DNA of 64,000 bases from contig NZ_CP095461.1 in NCBI RefSeq assembly GCF_023022985.1, positions 1,736,001-1,800,000 of the forward strand, in the 5' to 3' direction. The first letter of the stretch is position 1, and the number at the start of each line of letters is the position of its first letter. This DNA is from Arthrobacter gengyunqii (lineage in GTDB: Bacteria; Actinomycetota; Actinomycetes; Actinomycetales; Micrococcaceae). Both the position numbers and the translations under genes were made by a program. Shown here piece by piece: positions 1 to 10,027 of the stretch. Under the pieces are notes generated by a model that saw only the letters and a program-made list of their open reading frames with translations, did no database searches and was not told the origin of the DNA.

Positions 1-176
1 CTTCTGGCTGCAACCCTCCTTCGTCGTCGGGCAGTGCCGCCGTGCGGGCCGGTGCCGTCCGCAGCCTGAAGCGGCCGCTCAGGTGCTGTCCTCTTCAACC
101 TGCGAAGGAACCAGTGTTAGCTGGAGACACGGATTGAACCGATGTGCGGGCCGCCCTGGGCGGGAAGGAGATCGAC
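1..176. other. Leading non-coding stretch
   Basis: No frame here carries recognisable protein similarity. The stretch ends in a strong GGAAGGAG ribosome site at 163-170 for the gene starting at 177. It presumably holds that gene's promoter, but I could not pick out convincing -35 and -10 boxes. Confidence 0.4.
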
Positions 177-1325
177 ATGACGGAGAAGCTCCACAAATTT
201 GCGGATCTATATCGGAAATCCGGTCCCTGGTGCGTTGCCTATGTCGACGCCGGAGCCGGGGGCGTCGAAGGCATGGAAGCCGCAGAAGCCCGTCCCGGAA
301 ACGTCCGGAACGCCGCGGCCGCGCAAGGCGCTCCGCCCGCGGACCTGGCAGTCCTCGAAACCGCAGTGGACCCGGCCCGCGGCGTGCCCGGACCCGTGTC
401 CCGGTTTGTCCTGGTCCGGGACGGCAACGTGGAGCTGAACGAGCTTTTGCCGGGGCCGCTGGTCACCCCGAAACAAATCCATGTGGGACCGGTGCCCGAT
501 CTGCTGCCGCTGTTCAAGCACCGCCCGGACGAGTTCCCATACCTTGTTGCCGATGTGTCCCGGGAGGGCGGGGAAATCCGGCTGGAGTACGTTGGCCGTC
601 CCGGCGTCAGCGTGGAGGACGTTGCGGGCTCCACCGAGGACATCCACAAACTGTCCGCCGGCACGTGGGGGCAGGACAAGATGCAGCGCCGGACCGAAGA
701 AGTCTGGCGCCGGAATGCGGACGAGGTGGCCGCGCAGATTGACCGCATAGTGGACGCCAGCGGGGTGCGGCTGATCGTGCTGGCCGGAGATGTCCGCGCC
801 CGCGGCCTGGTCCAGGATCAACTGGCAGAGGCCCATAAGCCGCTGGTCAGCATGCTCGACTCCCACACCCGCACGGCGGGACCGCACCAGGACAGTTTCG
901 AGGACCGGGTCCGGGAACTGATTGCGCTTCGATGGGCGGCCGAGCAGGACCAGATCATGGACCGCCTCGCCCTGCAGCAGGGGCAGGCCAATCCCGAATC
1001 GGCCGCGGGCATCGGCGCAGTGGTGCACGCACTCCAACAGGCTCAGGTGGACGTGCTGATCCTGAACGACAAGGCGCTCGCGGACCGGACGCTGCTGGCC
1101 CTCGGCGCCGAGCCATGGGTGGCAACGGCCGAGGAACAGGCCCTGGGGGCCGAAGTGCTGGGCAAGGTCCCGGCGTCGGCTGCGCTGCTGCGTGCGGCGT
1201 CCCTGACGGACGCGAGCCTGCTGCTTGTGCCTAACGGTGTGCTTCCGGGCGGCGGCGACGTCGCGGCTCTGCTGCGCTGGCAGACCGGCCCCAACGCTCC
1301 CGGAGGCAATGCATCCCTGCCGTAG
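177..1325 (+). CDS. baeRF family 2 / Rv2629-like protein
   Basis: A 382-residue protein that resembles the Rv2629-type group of bacterial relatives of archaeo-eukaryotic release factor 1 (baeRF family 2). The eRF1-like domain is seen around residues 190-212, with VRLIVLAGDVRARGLV. A C-terminal alpha/beta segment near residues 290-307 reads VDVLILNDKALADRTLL. The ATG at 177 is chosen because GGAAGGAG lies six bases upstream; an upstream in-frame start at 144 has no such site. Family members are proposed to act at the ribosome, often under stress or dormancy, but the reaction is not established. It is a single gene, followed at about 150 bp by a convergent reductase gene. Confidence 0.72.
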   Translation: MTEKLHKFADLYRKSGPWCVAYVDAGAGGVEGMEAAEARPGNVRNAAAAQGAPPADLAVLETAVDPARGVPGPVSRFVLVRDGNVELNELLPGPLVTPKQIHVGPVPDLLPLFKHRPDEFPYLVADVSREGGEIRLEYVGRPGVSVEDVAGSTEDIHKLSAGTWGQDKMQRRTEEVWRRNADEVAAQIDRIVDASGVRLIVLAGDVRARGLVQDQLAEAHKPLVSMLDSHTRTAGPHQDSFEDRVRELIALRWAAEQDQIMDRLALQQGQANPESAAGIGAVVHALQQAQVDVLILNDKALADRTLLALGAEPWVATAEEQALGAEVLGKVPASAALLRAASLTDASLLLVPNGVLPGGGDVAALLRWQTGPNAPGGNASLP

Positions 1326-1478
1326 GCGCTTCCTTCACCTCGTCTTCGGTGCGTACTACATCGGCAGGCTCCTGTTCCGCGGCAGCCAGTCGGGGTCATC
1401 TGCGTCCATCAGCCCCGAGACAGCATGATCGGGCGGAAAGTCTCGCCGGAATGCGTTCCGCCGGGCACCGGTACCGGC

Positions 1479-2195
1479 TTAGAAGACGCGCTCGGCCACG
1501 TTCACCCGGGAGGCGGACTTCAGCGCGGACTCGACCTTCGTCTTGGGCGTTGTGCCCGGAACCGAGGTCATCAGCTGGTCGTCGGGCGTTCCGGCATCCG
1601 CGAGGTAGAGGCGGGTGTAGCCCGAGGAGTCCGGCTCAAACCGCCAGCTGTCGGCAAGGGTGCCGGCGTCGACCACATCGTAGCCCAGCGCGTCGATGAG
1701 CGCCTCCGCCTCAGCCTTTGCGGCCGGATTGTCGGACGCAACGGGGAGTGCGGAGCGGTCTGCGGACCCGGAAGGGCGGGCCAGCAGCGGAATGTGGTGG
1801 GCCAGGATGTTATTGAAGGCCTTGACGTACTGCGCTCCGGGAAGCTGGCTCTGTACCAGTTCGCTCGTGGTCACCGTGCTGTCATCAAGCTCAGCAATGC
1901 GCCCGTCCCGGGACGGGTAGTAATTGCTGGTGTCCAGGACGATCTTGCCGTCCAGCAACCCGTCGGGAAGGCCGGAGACCGCGCTCAGCGGAATGGAAAG
2001 CACGACGGCGTCGCCGAGTTTCGCTGCGTCCTCCGCCGTTCCGGCCTGGGCCAGCGGGCCCAGTTCGGCGACCAGGTCCGTCAGCGTTTCGGGTCCCCGC
2101 GAGTTGGCAATGACAACGTTCATGCCCGCCGCAACCGCGAGCCGTGCGACCGCGGATCCGATGTTTCCGCTTCCGATAATTCCCAATGTTGCCAC
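1479..2195 (-). CDS. NADP oxidoreductase, coenzyme F420-dependent family
   Basis: A 238-residue Rossmann-fold protein. The dinucleotide motif GSGNIG is at residues 8-13, followed by the family features ANSRGPET (NADP phosphate pocket) and VKAFNNI near residue 140, typical of F420H2:NADP+ oxidoreductase-like proteins (pfam F420_oxidored). It probably transfers hydride between NADPH and a small acceptor; many actinobacterial members are not proven to use F420. Translation starts at GTG, and the gene is convergent with the baeRF gene. A second, longer paralogue lies at 12570-13388, and decayed 5' pieces of the same family lie beside the dehydrogenase copies near 24.4 and 32.9 kb. Confidence 0.8.
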   Translation of the reverse strand: MATLGIIGSGNIGSAVARLAVAAGMNVVIANSRGPETLTDLVAELGPLAQAGTAEDAAKLGDAVVLSIPLSAVSGLPDGLLDGKIVLDTSNYYPSRDGRIAELDDSTVTTSELVQSQLPGAQYVKAFNNILAHHIPLLARPSGSADRSALPVASDNPAAKAEAEALIDALGYDVVDAGTLADSWRFEPDSSGYTRLYLADAGTPDDQLMTSVPGTTPKTKVESALKSASRVNVAERVF

Positions 2196-2320
2196 GATAA
2201 ATCCCTTCGATGATGTTCGGCCTGACCGGCAGGGGTGAACTCCGCCAGTCCCTCAAGGAGACAACTGCGGCCGAGGTGGAGGAATTCCCCCCCCGGCGGC
2301 TCCATCCCGAAGGGGCTCAC
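2196..2320. other. Short intergenic stretch
   Basis: Lies between two minus-strand genes. A run of eight C residues near 2287 and no recognisable coding similarity. Likely holds the promoter of the reductase gene at 1479-2195. Confidence 0.3.
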
Positions 2321-3031
2321 CTACGCGCCGGCGTCAACGTTTCCCGTCGGGCTGAAGGCACGGACCGGGCGCGGCCGTCGGAAGCCGACCGCCGTCAGGT
2401 AAATACCCAGCGACGCTTCCCAGATAATCTCCGGAAGGGTGGCCAGCGCAGAGGGAACCGAGGACTGTTCATAGGCACCGAAAAGCACGGCAAGGCCGGA
2501 CAGCGACATGAGTGGACCGCCGATCAGGCCGAATAAAGCCATCGGCCGCGGCACCAGATGCGAGCGGTACATCAGGAACCCGAGCAGCAGCCCGTTTCCG
2601 ATGCCCACCACGAACCCCGGTCCGAGCAGGAAGGTCCAGCCGTGCAGCGCCACCAGCGCCCGCGCTACGGGCAGGTACTCATCGGCGTCGGCGCCGGTGG
2701 TCTGCCGCAGCGTCACCACGGTGAGCACGCTGAGGATTCCGACGGCAATCAGGGCGCACTCCATGATCCGGGCCGCAACATAGCCGACTGCAGCGGTCTC
2801 GCTGTGCCGGCGGAGGACGGGAAACAGTACGACGGCGGTGCCGATGTTCGCGATGATCAGCACCAGTTCGCAGACGGCGCCGAGCAGGACCCGCGTATCG
2901 GCACCGGAACCGGTGACGTAGTCCGGGTCCGCGAGCAGCGGCGCATACAGCGCGGCCCCGGCAATGGCCGAGACGAAGGTGAGGAGAAAGAGGGACCCGG
3001 CGGTCCGGGCCGTGCGGTGAGAGGTCTGCAT
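2321..3031 (-). CDS. DUF4386 domain membrane protein
   Basis: A 236-residue integral membrane protein with about six hydrophobic helices. The first is at residues 10-30 (AGSLFLLTFVSAIAGAALYAP), followed by the family's YVAARIMEC and the late LPEIIWEASLGIYL segment typical of DUF4386. The function of the family is unknown. The ATG at 3031 is chosen because AGGAG lies just upstream (minus strand) and the long upstream extension in the same frame is antisense to the TetR gene. It is divergent from the TetR gene at 3132, with two palindromes between them, so it is very likely the regulator's target and may handle the same ligand. Confidence 0.8.
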   Translation of the reverse strand: MQTSHRTARTAGSLFLLTFVSAIAGAALYAPLLADPDYVTGSGADTRVLLGAVCELVLIIANIGTAVVLFPVLRRHSETAAVGYVAARIMECALIAVGILSVLTVVTLRQTTGADADEYLPVARALVALHGWTFLLGPGFVVGIGNGLLLGFLMYRSHLVPRPMALFGLIGGPLMSLSGLAVLFGAYEQSSVPSALATLPEIIWEASLGIYLTAVGFRRPRPVRAFSPTGNVDAGA

Positions 3032-3048
3032 GACGCTCCTGTCAGCAA

Positions 3049-3067
3049 AGGTGTACCACGTACACCT
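3049..3067. promoter_or_regulatory. Palindromic operator candidate 1 (TetR/DUF4386)
   Basis: AGGTGTAC-CAC-GTACACCT is a perfect inverted repeat with 8-bp arms and a 3-bp spacer. It sits 18 bp upstream of the DUF4386 start and within the divergent promoter region. Its size suits a TetR dimer. Confidence 0.65.
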
Positions 3068-3083
3068 GATGCGATGAACATAG

Positions 3084-3098
3084 GTGTATGTCGTACAC
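3084..3098. promoter_or_regulatory. Palindromic operator candidate 2 (TetR/DUF4386)
   Basis: GTGTA-TGTCG-TACAC repeats the core of operator candidate 1, with the same GTGTA and TACAC half-sites but a 5-bp spacer. It lies 34 bp upstream of the preferred TetR start. Two related half-site pairs in one divergent spacer suggest autoregulation together with control of DUF4386. Confidence 0.55.
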
Positions 3099-3131
3099 TC
3101 TGTCAAGCATCGATTCTCGGAAGGCGGCTCT

Positions 3132-3833
3132 GTGGGACAGGTACCGAAGGCACGGCAGGAGGAACCGTCCGCCCGCCGCCAGCGCCTGAACCGGAGCGCC
3201 GTGCTGCGCGCCGGCGTCGTCCTGGCCGACCAGGTGGGGATCGACGGTTTCACCATGCGCACGTTGGCGGAGAAACTCGGTGTGGTGCCGATGGCGCTGT
3301 ACAAGCATGTGGCGAACAAGCAGGAACTGCTCGAGGGCATGGTGGACCTGGTCTGGGCGGAGGTCACGGAGCCGGAGGGCGGGTACGGCTGGAAGCAGGC
3401 CATGCGGGACCGTGCTGTCTCCCTCCGGGCCGCACTGTTCAGGCACCGCTGGGCGGTGGGGCGGATGGAGGCGGCCGGCCGGCCGGGGCCGGAGAACCTG
3501 CGCCAACACAACGCGCTGCTGGGCTGCCTAAGGGAGAACGGATTCTCCTTCCGGACCACCGTCCACGTCACCAGCCTGCTGGACGCCTACGTGTACGGCT
3601 TCGCGCTGCAGCAGGAGACCCTGTCCTTCGAGACCCCGGAGGAGTCGGCCGAGGCCGCCGCTGCCACCCGCGATGCTGAGTCGGCGGAGGCTGCTGCCCG
3701 GTATCCGTACCTGCTCGAAGTGGTGGAGGAGCTGGCTAAGGAGGGCTACGACTACGACACCGAGTTCGCCGTCGGGCTGGACGTTCTGCTGGATGGCATC
3801 GAGGTTCTGCGGGGTTCCTGGCGCGACGGCTAG
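3132..3833 (+). CDS. TetR/AcrR family transcriptional regulator
   Basis: A 233-residue regulator. The N-terminal helix-turn-helix lies at about residues 40-66 (GFTMRTLAEKLGV, then ALYKHVANKQELL). The C-terminal ligand domain is of the TetR_C_1 (TetR class) type. The GTG at 3132 is preferred because GGAAGG lies upstream; a GTG at 3084 in the same frame would place the start inside operator candidate 2. It is divergent from the DUF4386 membrane protein and most likely represses both that gene and itself, with derepression by an unknown small molecule. Confidence 0.85.
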   Translation: MGQVPKARQEEPSARRQRLNRSAVLRAGVVLADQVGIDGFTMRTLAEKLGVVPMALYKHVANKQELLEGMVDLVWAEVTEPEGGYGWKQAMRDRAVSLRAALFRHRWAVGRMEAAGRPGPENLRQHNALLGCLRENGFSFRTTVHVTSLLDAYVYGFALQQETLSFETPEESAEAAAATRDAESAEAAARYPYLLEVVEELAKEGYDYDTEFAVGLDVLLDGIEVLRGSWRDG

Positions 3834-3849
3834 GTGCGGCCAGACGGCG

Positions 3850-4150
3850 AGCTCGGGCACGGGGTCCGTCTCCTGCCACTGCCACAGCTGCACCATGCCC
3901 TCTCCGAACGGACCATCCCGCAGCCAGGTGCGCGGCACGATGTTCCAGCCCAGGGTCTCCGACACCAGGTAGGCGGCTACCTCCCGGTGCGCCAGGAACC
4001 CGTCGGGAAAGTCCCACAGCGGCTTCTCGCCGGCTATCGGTTTGTAGACGACGGCCGCGCCGCCGATGCTGCCCAGAAAGGTGGCGTTCGACGCCGTCGT
4101 AATACAGCCGGTGAGCGTCAGCTCGGCGGCCACCAGATCGGGCGCCGGCA

Positions 4151-4151
<1 letters not shown>
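3850..4151 (-). pseudogene. SCO1664-family protein, 3'-truncated relic
   Basis: About 100 residues match the N-terminal part of the SCO1664 family (PI3/PI4-kinase-like fold). Visible pieces are ELTLTGCITTASNATFLG, then VVYKPIAGEKPLWDFPDGFL, then REVAAYLVSETLGWNIVPRT. Complete members are around 250 residues. Here the similarity stops at about 3850, where the frame runs into the antisense of the TetR gene end. In actinobacteria this gene normally follows a DUF3090 gene, and that partner is the next relic upstream. Confidence 0.7.
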
Positions 4152-6575
<2,424 letters not shown>

Positions 6576-6641
6576 TGCAGCGTTAGTTCCCCGCGCCAGA
6601 GCGACAGGCGCAGGGCAGCAATCCTGATAAGGAGCAGTGTT

Positions 6642-6803
6642 ATGACTGACCGTATGAAAGCAGTTGTGCTCGCCCGCTTCGGTGGAGCCGGTGGTCTCGA
6701 ACTGCGCTCCATCCCCGTGCCGACGATGGAGCGCCGCCGGGTGCGCTGCCACCCAAACGAACCCACGTGGCTCCTGGCTTCGCCGGGTGAACAACGCAGC
6801 TGA
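6642..6803 (+). pseudogene. Quinone oxidoreductase / Zn-type dehydrogenase, 5' stub
   Basis: The first 28 codons from the ATG read MKAVVLARFGGAGGLELRS then IPVPT, the standard N-terminus of NADP-dependent quinone oxidoreductases of the MDR superfamily. The rest of the roughly 320-residue protein is missing. The frame continues for 25 unrelated codons, then stops at 6801. The ribosome site is AAGGAG at 6629-6634. It leads an apparent run of genes: stub, AhpD-like, pirin, GNAT. Confidence 0.65.
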
Positions 6804-6813
6804 GGAGCTCACG

Positions 6814-7302
6814 ATGCACGTTTTTCCGTTCTTGGACAAGTCCTCGCCTGAGGCTTGGGGCCCAGCTTGGGGCGGTCAGGGAGGTCGTCGCGACGACCGC
6901 ACGGGAGAACGAGGTGCCCCTGGGCGTTGTGGAGCAGATGAATCTCAGGATTTCCCAGCTCAACGGCTGTGCGTTCTGCGTCCACGTCCACCACCGGCGG
7001 GCTCTCCGGGCCGGTGTGCCCGCGGAGCAGCTTGCACAGCTCCGGTGTGGAGGGACACGCCCCGGTTTGATGCTGTGGAGCGGGCGGCCCTGCTCGTCGG
7101 GGAGACGATCACGCTTCTGCCCGAGCCATCGATCAGGGATCGCGATCTCCTCGCTGCACTTGCCGTGCTGAGTGAAGGCGCCTTCGCGGCAATCGAGTGG
7201 TCAGCGATCCTCATCAACACCTACAACCGTCCCTCCATCGCCTCCCATCACCCCGTGCCCGGGGCGAAGCGCCCCCTCAGCCACCAACAGGAGCAGCCAT
7301 GA
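6814..7302 (+). pseudogene. Carboxymuconolactone decarboxylase/AhpD-like, two compensating frameshifts
   Basis: The ATG at 6814 (GAGGAG upstream) begins MHVFPFLDKSSPEAW. Similarity then moves one frame at about 6865 to LGAVREVVATTARENEVPLG and the peroxidatic motif NGCAFCVHVHHRRAL (CxxCxxxH). Near 7045 it returns to the first frame with VWRDTPRFDAVERAALLVGE through SAILINTYNRPSIASHHP. Read across the shifts it is a full-length member of about 160 residues. It is either a recent pseudogene or two sequencing errors. Its TGA overlaps the pirin ATG by 4 bp, so the intact operon was translationally coupled. Confidence 0.75.
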
Positions 7303-8034
7303 CCCACGACGCTCTGAACTCCCTGGGACACCGCACCGTCCCCGGCCCTCCCCCCGATCTCGGAGAGCGCCTCACCCCGCGGAACGTGCCGTTGGGCGGG
7401 CCGCGGGCCATGACCGTGCGCCGCACCCTGCCGCAGCGGACCCGGTCCCTCATCGGTCCGTGGTGTTTCGTCGACCACTTCGGTCCCGACGACGTCTCCG
7501 CCAACGGCGGCATGGCCGTGCCCCGCCACCCCCACACCGGTCTTGCGACCGTGACCCTTCTGTTCTCCGGGCAGGTCCTGCACCGCGACTCGACCGGGTT
7601 CACCAACACTGTGCGCCCTGGGGAGGTGAATCTCATGATCGCGGGCCGGGGCATCTCCCACTCCGAGTTCTCCACCCCGGACACCACCCGCCTGCACGGG
7701 ATCCAGCTCTGGTATGCCCTGCCGGACGACCTCCGCCACGGGCCACCGGAAGCCCAGCATCATGTCCCCACGCCGGAGATCAGGCCCGGGGGTACCGTGC
7801 GCACATATGTCGGGCGCATCGCAGGCGCCTGCTCACCGATCGACACCCGGACGCCGGCTCACGCCGCCGAAGCCCTCATCAACCCCGGTGAAAGCCTCGA
7901 CCTGCCGCTGGACCCGAACTGCGAGCACGGACTTCTTCTCGATACCGATTCGGTCTCCCTCACGGCGTGGGAAGCAGACGGTGTCGAGGCCTCTGCGCGA
8001 ACCGCACTGTCGCCCGGCGCGCTCCTCGCCGGAA

Positions 8035-8141
8035 TATTGCGCTTCTTTATCCTTACTCCAGGCACGCGCGTACAGGCCAAGGGCCGCCTGCTCCCTGAAG
8101 CTGAAGCCCAGCCCGTTGAGTGCCATCTGGCTTGCCCCCCC
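8035..8141 (-). pseudogene. 3' fragment of a lantibiotic dehydratase-C-like gene
   Basis: Read on the minus strand this gives MALNGLGFSFREQAALGLYA then RAWSKDKEAQYSGE. This closely matches residues near the C-terminus of the intact gene at 24800-25792 (LALNRLGFSFREQAVLGLYA, RAWSKDIEALYSGE) and also matches at the DNA level. Similarity starts abruptly at about 8141, next to the IS481 left end, and stops near 8035. Confidence 0.8.
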
Positions 8142-8147
8142 TCTAGG
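8142..8147. repeat. IS481 target site duplication, left copy
   Basis: TCTAGG directly abuts the left inverted repeat and recurs at 9229-9234 after the right end. The presence of CTAG fits the site preference reported for IS481-like elements. Confidence 0.8.
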
Positions 8148-9228
8148 TGTACCCGGCCATTAGGTTGGTAGCAGGCGGCTGATGGGTGGTTTGCCTCCGA
8201 GTGCGCTGTGGCGTCGTTCATTGTTGTAGTGCTCGAGCCATGGCGCAAGTGCCGCTGCCCGCTCGTCGTTGCTGGTGAAGATCCGTCGGTAGGCCCATTC
8301 GGTGGCCAGGGTGCGGTTCAGGCGCTCCACCTTGCCGTTCTGCCAGGGGCAGTGCGGTTTGATGAACTTCTGCGTGATGCCGTAGGCGGCGCAGAGATCA
8401 CGCAGCGAGTAGCGGTAGGCCCAGGCGTTGTCGGTCATCAAGCGCTCGATCCGTGTGATGCCGTGTGAAGCGAAGTAGGTGATGGCCCGTTCCAGGAACC
8501 CCGCGCAGGTGTTTCCTTTCTCGTCGGGCAGGATCTCGCTGTAGGCCAGCCGGGAGTGATCATCGATCACGGAGTGGACGTAGTCGTAGCCGACTTTGAT
8601 CTGCTTGCGCGCGTTCGTGGAACCCATCTGCCGCCCGTGGGCCTTCCAGCCGCCGCCGTCGGGGATCTTGCCGAGCTTTTTGACGTCCATGTGCACCAGC
8701 TCGCCGGGCCGTTCGCGCTCGTACCGCACCGCAGTGGCCTTCGATGAGCGGATCACCTCTCCGGTGATCGGGTCGCAGTCACGCAGGAAGGCCGTGCCAT
8801 GGCGGCGAAGGATCCGGGATACCGTTCGCGCCGGGACGCCCAGCATCGGTCCGAGCACGTCGGGCCCGGCGCGATGCTCAGCGCGCGCGGAGAGGACCTT
8901 CTGCTCAGTGTCGGTGCTGGTGCGCGTTGGCATCGTGTGCGGCCGGGAGGATCGTGTGGCCAGCCCTGCTTCGCCTTCAGCGTCGTAGCGGTCGATCCAG
9001 GTCTTCACGCACTTGCGTGAGACACCCATAGCGGCCGCGATATGGGCCTGTTTCCAGCCAGACTGGTGGCGATGGACGATCAGCAGCCGGCCATAAACGG
9101 TCAAACGGGCATTACTGTGGGACACGAGAACCTCCGGGTTGGAGTGGGCCTTTGACAAGCCACATCCCATCCGGAGGTTCTCCTTCGTTCAACCAGACAC
9201 GCCGTTACCAACGTCCTGGCCGGGTACA
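8148..9228 (-). mobile_element. Complete IS481-family insertion sequence
   Basis: A 1081-bp element bounded by 25-bp imperfect inverted repeats (21 of 25 positions match; both begin TGTACCCGGCCA inward) at 8148-8172 and 9204-9228, with a 6-bp TCTAGG target duplication on each side. It carries one intact transposase gene. Identical target copies and an undamaged transposase argue for recent insertion. The right-hand duplication contains the stop codon of the GNAT gene, so that gene was not shortened. Confidence 0.9.
8160..9125 (-). CDS. IS481 family transposase
   Basis: A 321-residue DDE transposase. An N-terminal helix-turn-helix occurs near residues 25-50 (WKQAHIAAAMGVSRKCVKTW). The rve core has Asp147 in HMDVKKLG, Asp232 in LMTDNAWAY and Glu267 in GKVERLNRTL. 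The C-terminal HYNNERRHSALGGKPP block is typical of IS481. The GTG at 9125 is chosen because GGAGG lies upstream in the element. The frame is intact, so the element should be able to move. Confidence 0.93.
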   Translation of the reverse strand: MSHSNARLTVYGRLLIVHRHQSGWKQAHIAAAMGVSRKCVKTWIDRYDAEGEAGLATRSSRPHTMPTRTSTDTEQKVLSARAEHRAGPDVLGPMLGVPARTVSRILRRHGTAFLRDCDPITGEVIRSSKATAVRYERERPGELVHMDVKKLGKIPDGGGWKAHGRQMGSTNARKQIKVGYDYVHSVIDDHSRLAYSEILPDEKGNTCAGFLERAITYFASHGITRIERLMTDNAWAYRYSLRDLCAAYGITQKFIKPHCPWQNGKVERLNRTLATEWAYRRIFTSNDERAAALAPWLEHYNNERRHSALGGKPPISRLLPT

Positions 9229-9234
9229 TCTAGG
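9229..9234. repeat. IS481 target site duplication, right copy
   Basis: TCTAGG, identical to 8142-8147. It includes the CTA that on the minus strand is the TAG stop of the adjacent GNAT gene. Confidence 0.8.
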
Positions 9235-9634
9235 GGCGGTATGTACTTGATCGATCAGCCGACCCTTGCGCGGCCCGTCGCACTGCCGCGAGATGGGCTG
9301 GGCGGACCCTGTCGACGGCGTCGTCGACGTCCCGATGCGTCGTGAGCCATCTCGCAACGTAGGGGCAGACCGCCACCAGGCGATACCCCTCCTGGACGCT
9401 GGTTCTCAGGGCAGTGCGGGTGAGGACGCTGGCCAGGCCCCGCCCGTCGAACTGCTCGTCGATCACGGTGTGGTAGAAGATGCGCTGCCGCGATGGACCC
9501 TCGTCATGGTGGGTATACATCGAGAACCCCGCGGAGACGCCCCCTACCAGAATGTCGAAACGGCTCTCTTCAGAGTTGTTGCGCACCTCGACGGGCTGGG
9601 TCTGAGTCGTGCTGCGTTCACTTTCGGTTGTCAT
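9230..9634 (-). CDS. GNAT-fold N-acetyltransferase, YjdJ-like
   Basis: A 134-residue small GNAT protein. The acetyl-CoA binding region is IDEQFDGRGLASVLTRTAL at about residues 59-77, followed by the family's CPYVARWLTTH. This subgroup (N-acetyltransferase/DUF1540-like YjdJ type) often sits beside pirin genes. Its ATG overlaps the stop of the upstream pirin 3' fragment by 4 bp (ATGA), evidence that the two were one operon before the rearrangement. It now depends on whatever promoter lies near 10 kb. Confidence 0.78.
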   Translation of the reverse strand: MTTESERSTTQTQPVEVRNNSEESRFDILVGGVSAGFSMYTHHDEGPSRQRIFYHTVIDEQFDGRGLASVLTRTALRTSVQEGYRLVAVCPYVARWLTTHRDVDDAVDRVRPAHLAAVRRAAQGSADRSSTYRP

Positions 9635-9950
9635 TGCTGTCCTCTCGCTCGTGTACGGGGTCTGATCTGGGCATTGGGTAGTTCAGGTGCGGGCAGCGCA
9701 CCCGAGGGCTCGGAGGGGTATGGGCCGAAGCGCACCGGTCCCGGTGCAGGACCCGGCTCGGCGCCGATTTCGCGCTGCCATTGGGTGCGGTAGGCGACGA
9801 TCTCGGCGTGGCTGCGGGCCACGAAGTTCCACCACAGGACGATGTCCTCGTCGAAGGGTGGGCCACCCACGATCACGACGCGGACGCCTGGTCCGGGCCT
9901 GGCGTGCAAGCGCACGCCAGGCAGCCCGGCGGGGAGATAGTGCAGCGCTC
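9631..9950 (-). pseudogene. Pirin family protein, C-terminal part
   Basis: About 105 residues carry the pirin C-terminal lobe: ALHYLPAGLPGVRL, VVIVGGPPFDEDIVLWWNFV, ARSHAEIVAYRTQWQ and the terminal LPAPELPNAQIRPR. No N-terminal half is attached; an in-frame stop lies just upstream. It aligns exactly where the plus-strand pirin at 7299 loses similarity (near 8015). Joining the two would give roughly 340 residues, a normal pirin length. Confidence 0.78.
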
Positions 9951-9974
9951 GTCGCAACCGTCAAAGCGGTAGGC

Positions 9975-10013
9975 GACGGCAGGCCTCCCGCGTCACGCGG
10001 AAGGCCTGCCGTC
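9975..10013. terminator. Strong hairpin after the OYE gene
   Basis: A perfect 12-bp inverted repeat, GACGGCAGGCCT at 9975-9986 and AGGCCTGCCGTC at 10002-10013, 14 bp beyond the OYE stop codon. There is no clear U-tract on either strand. A similar hairpin precedes the OYE relic at 30509. Confidence 0.6.
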
Positions 10014-10027
10014 ATCGTTCGCCTGGG

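Larger units (their letters stand above)
7299..8171 (+). pseudogene. Pirin family protein, N-terminal part joined to unrelated 3' sequence
   Basis: From the ATG at 7299 (AGGAG upstream) about 239 residues are pirin. The cupin metal motif is in PRHPHTGLATVTLLFSG (His at the family positions), followed by GRGISHSEFS and LHGIQLWYALP. Pirin similarity stops near 8015 (DGVEASARTAL). The rest of the 290-codon frame reads antisense through a fragment of the lantibiotic dehydratase-C-like gene and into the IS481 left end. The missing C-terminal pirin domain lies inverted at 9631-9950, so the gene appears split by an inversion. The chimeric product would lack the second cupin lobe. Confidence 0.75.
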
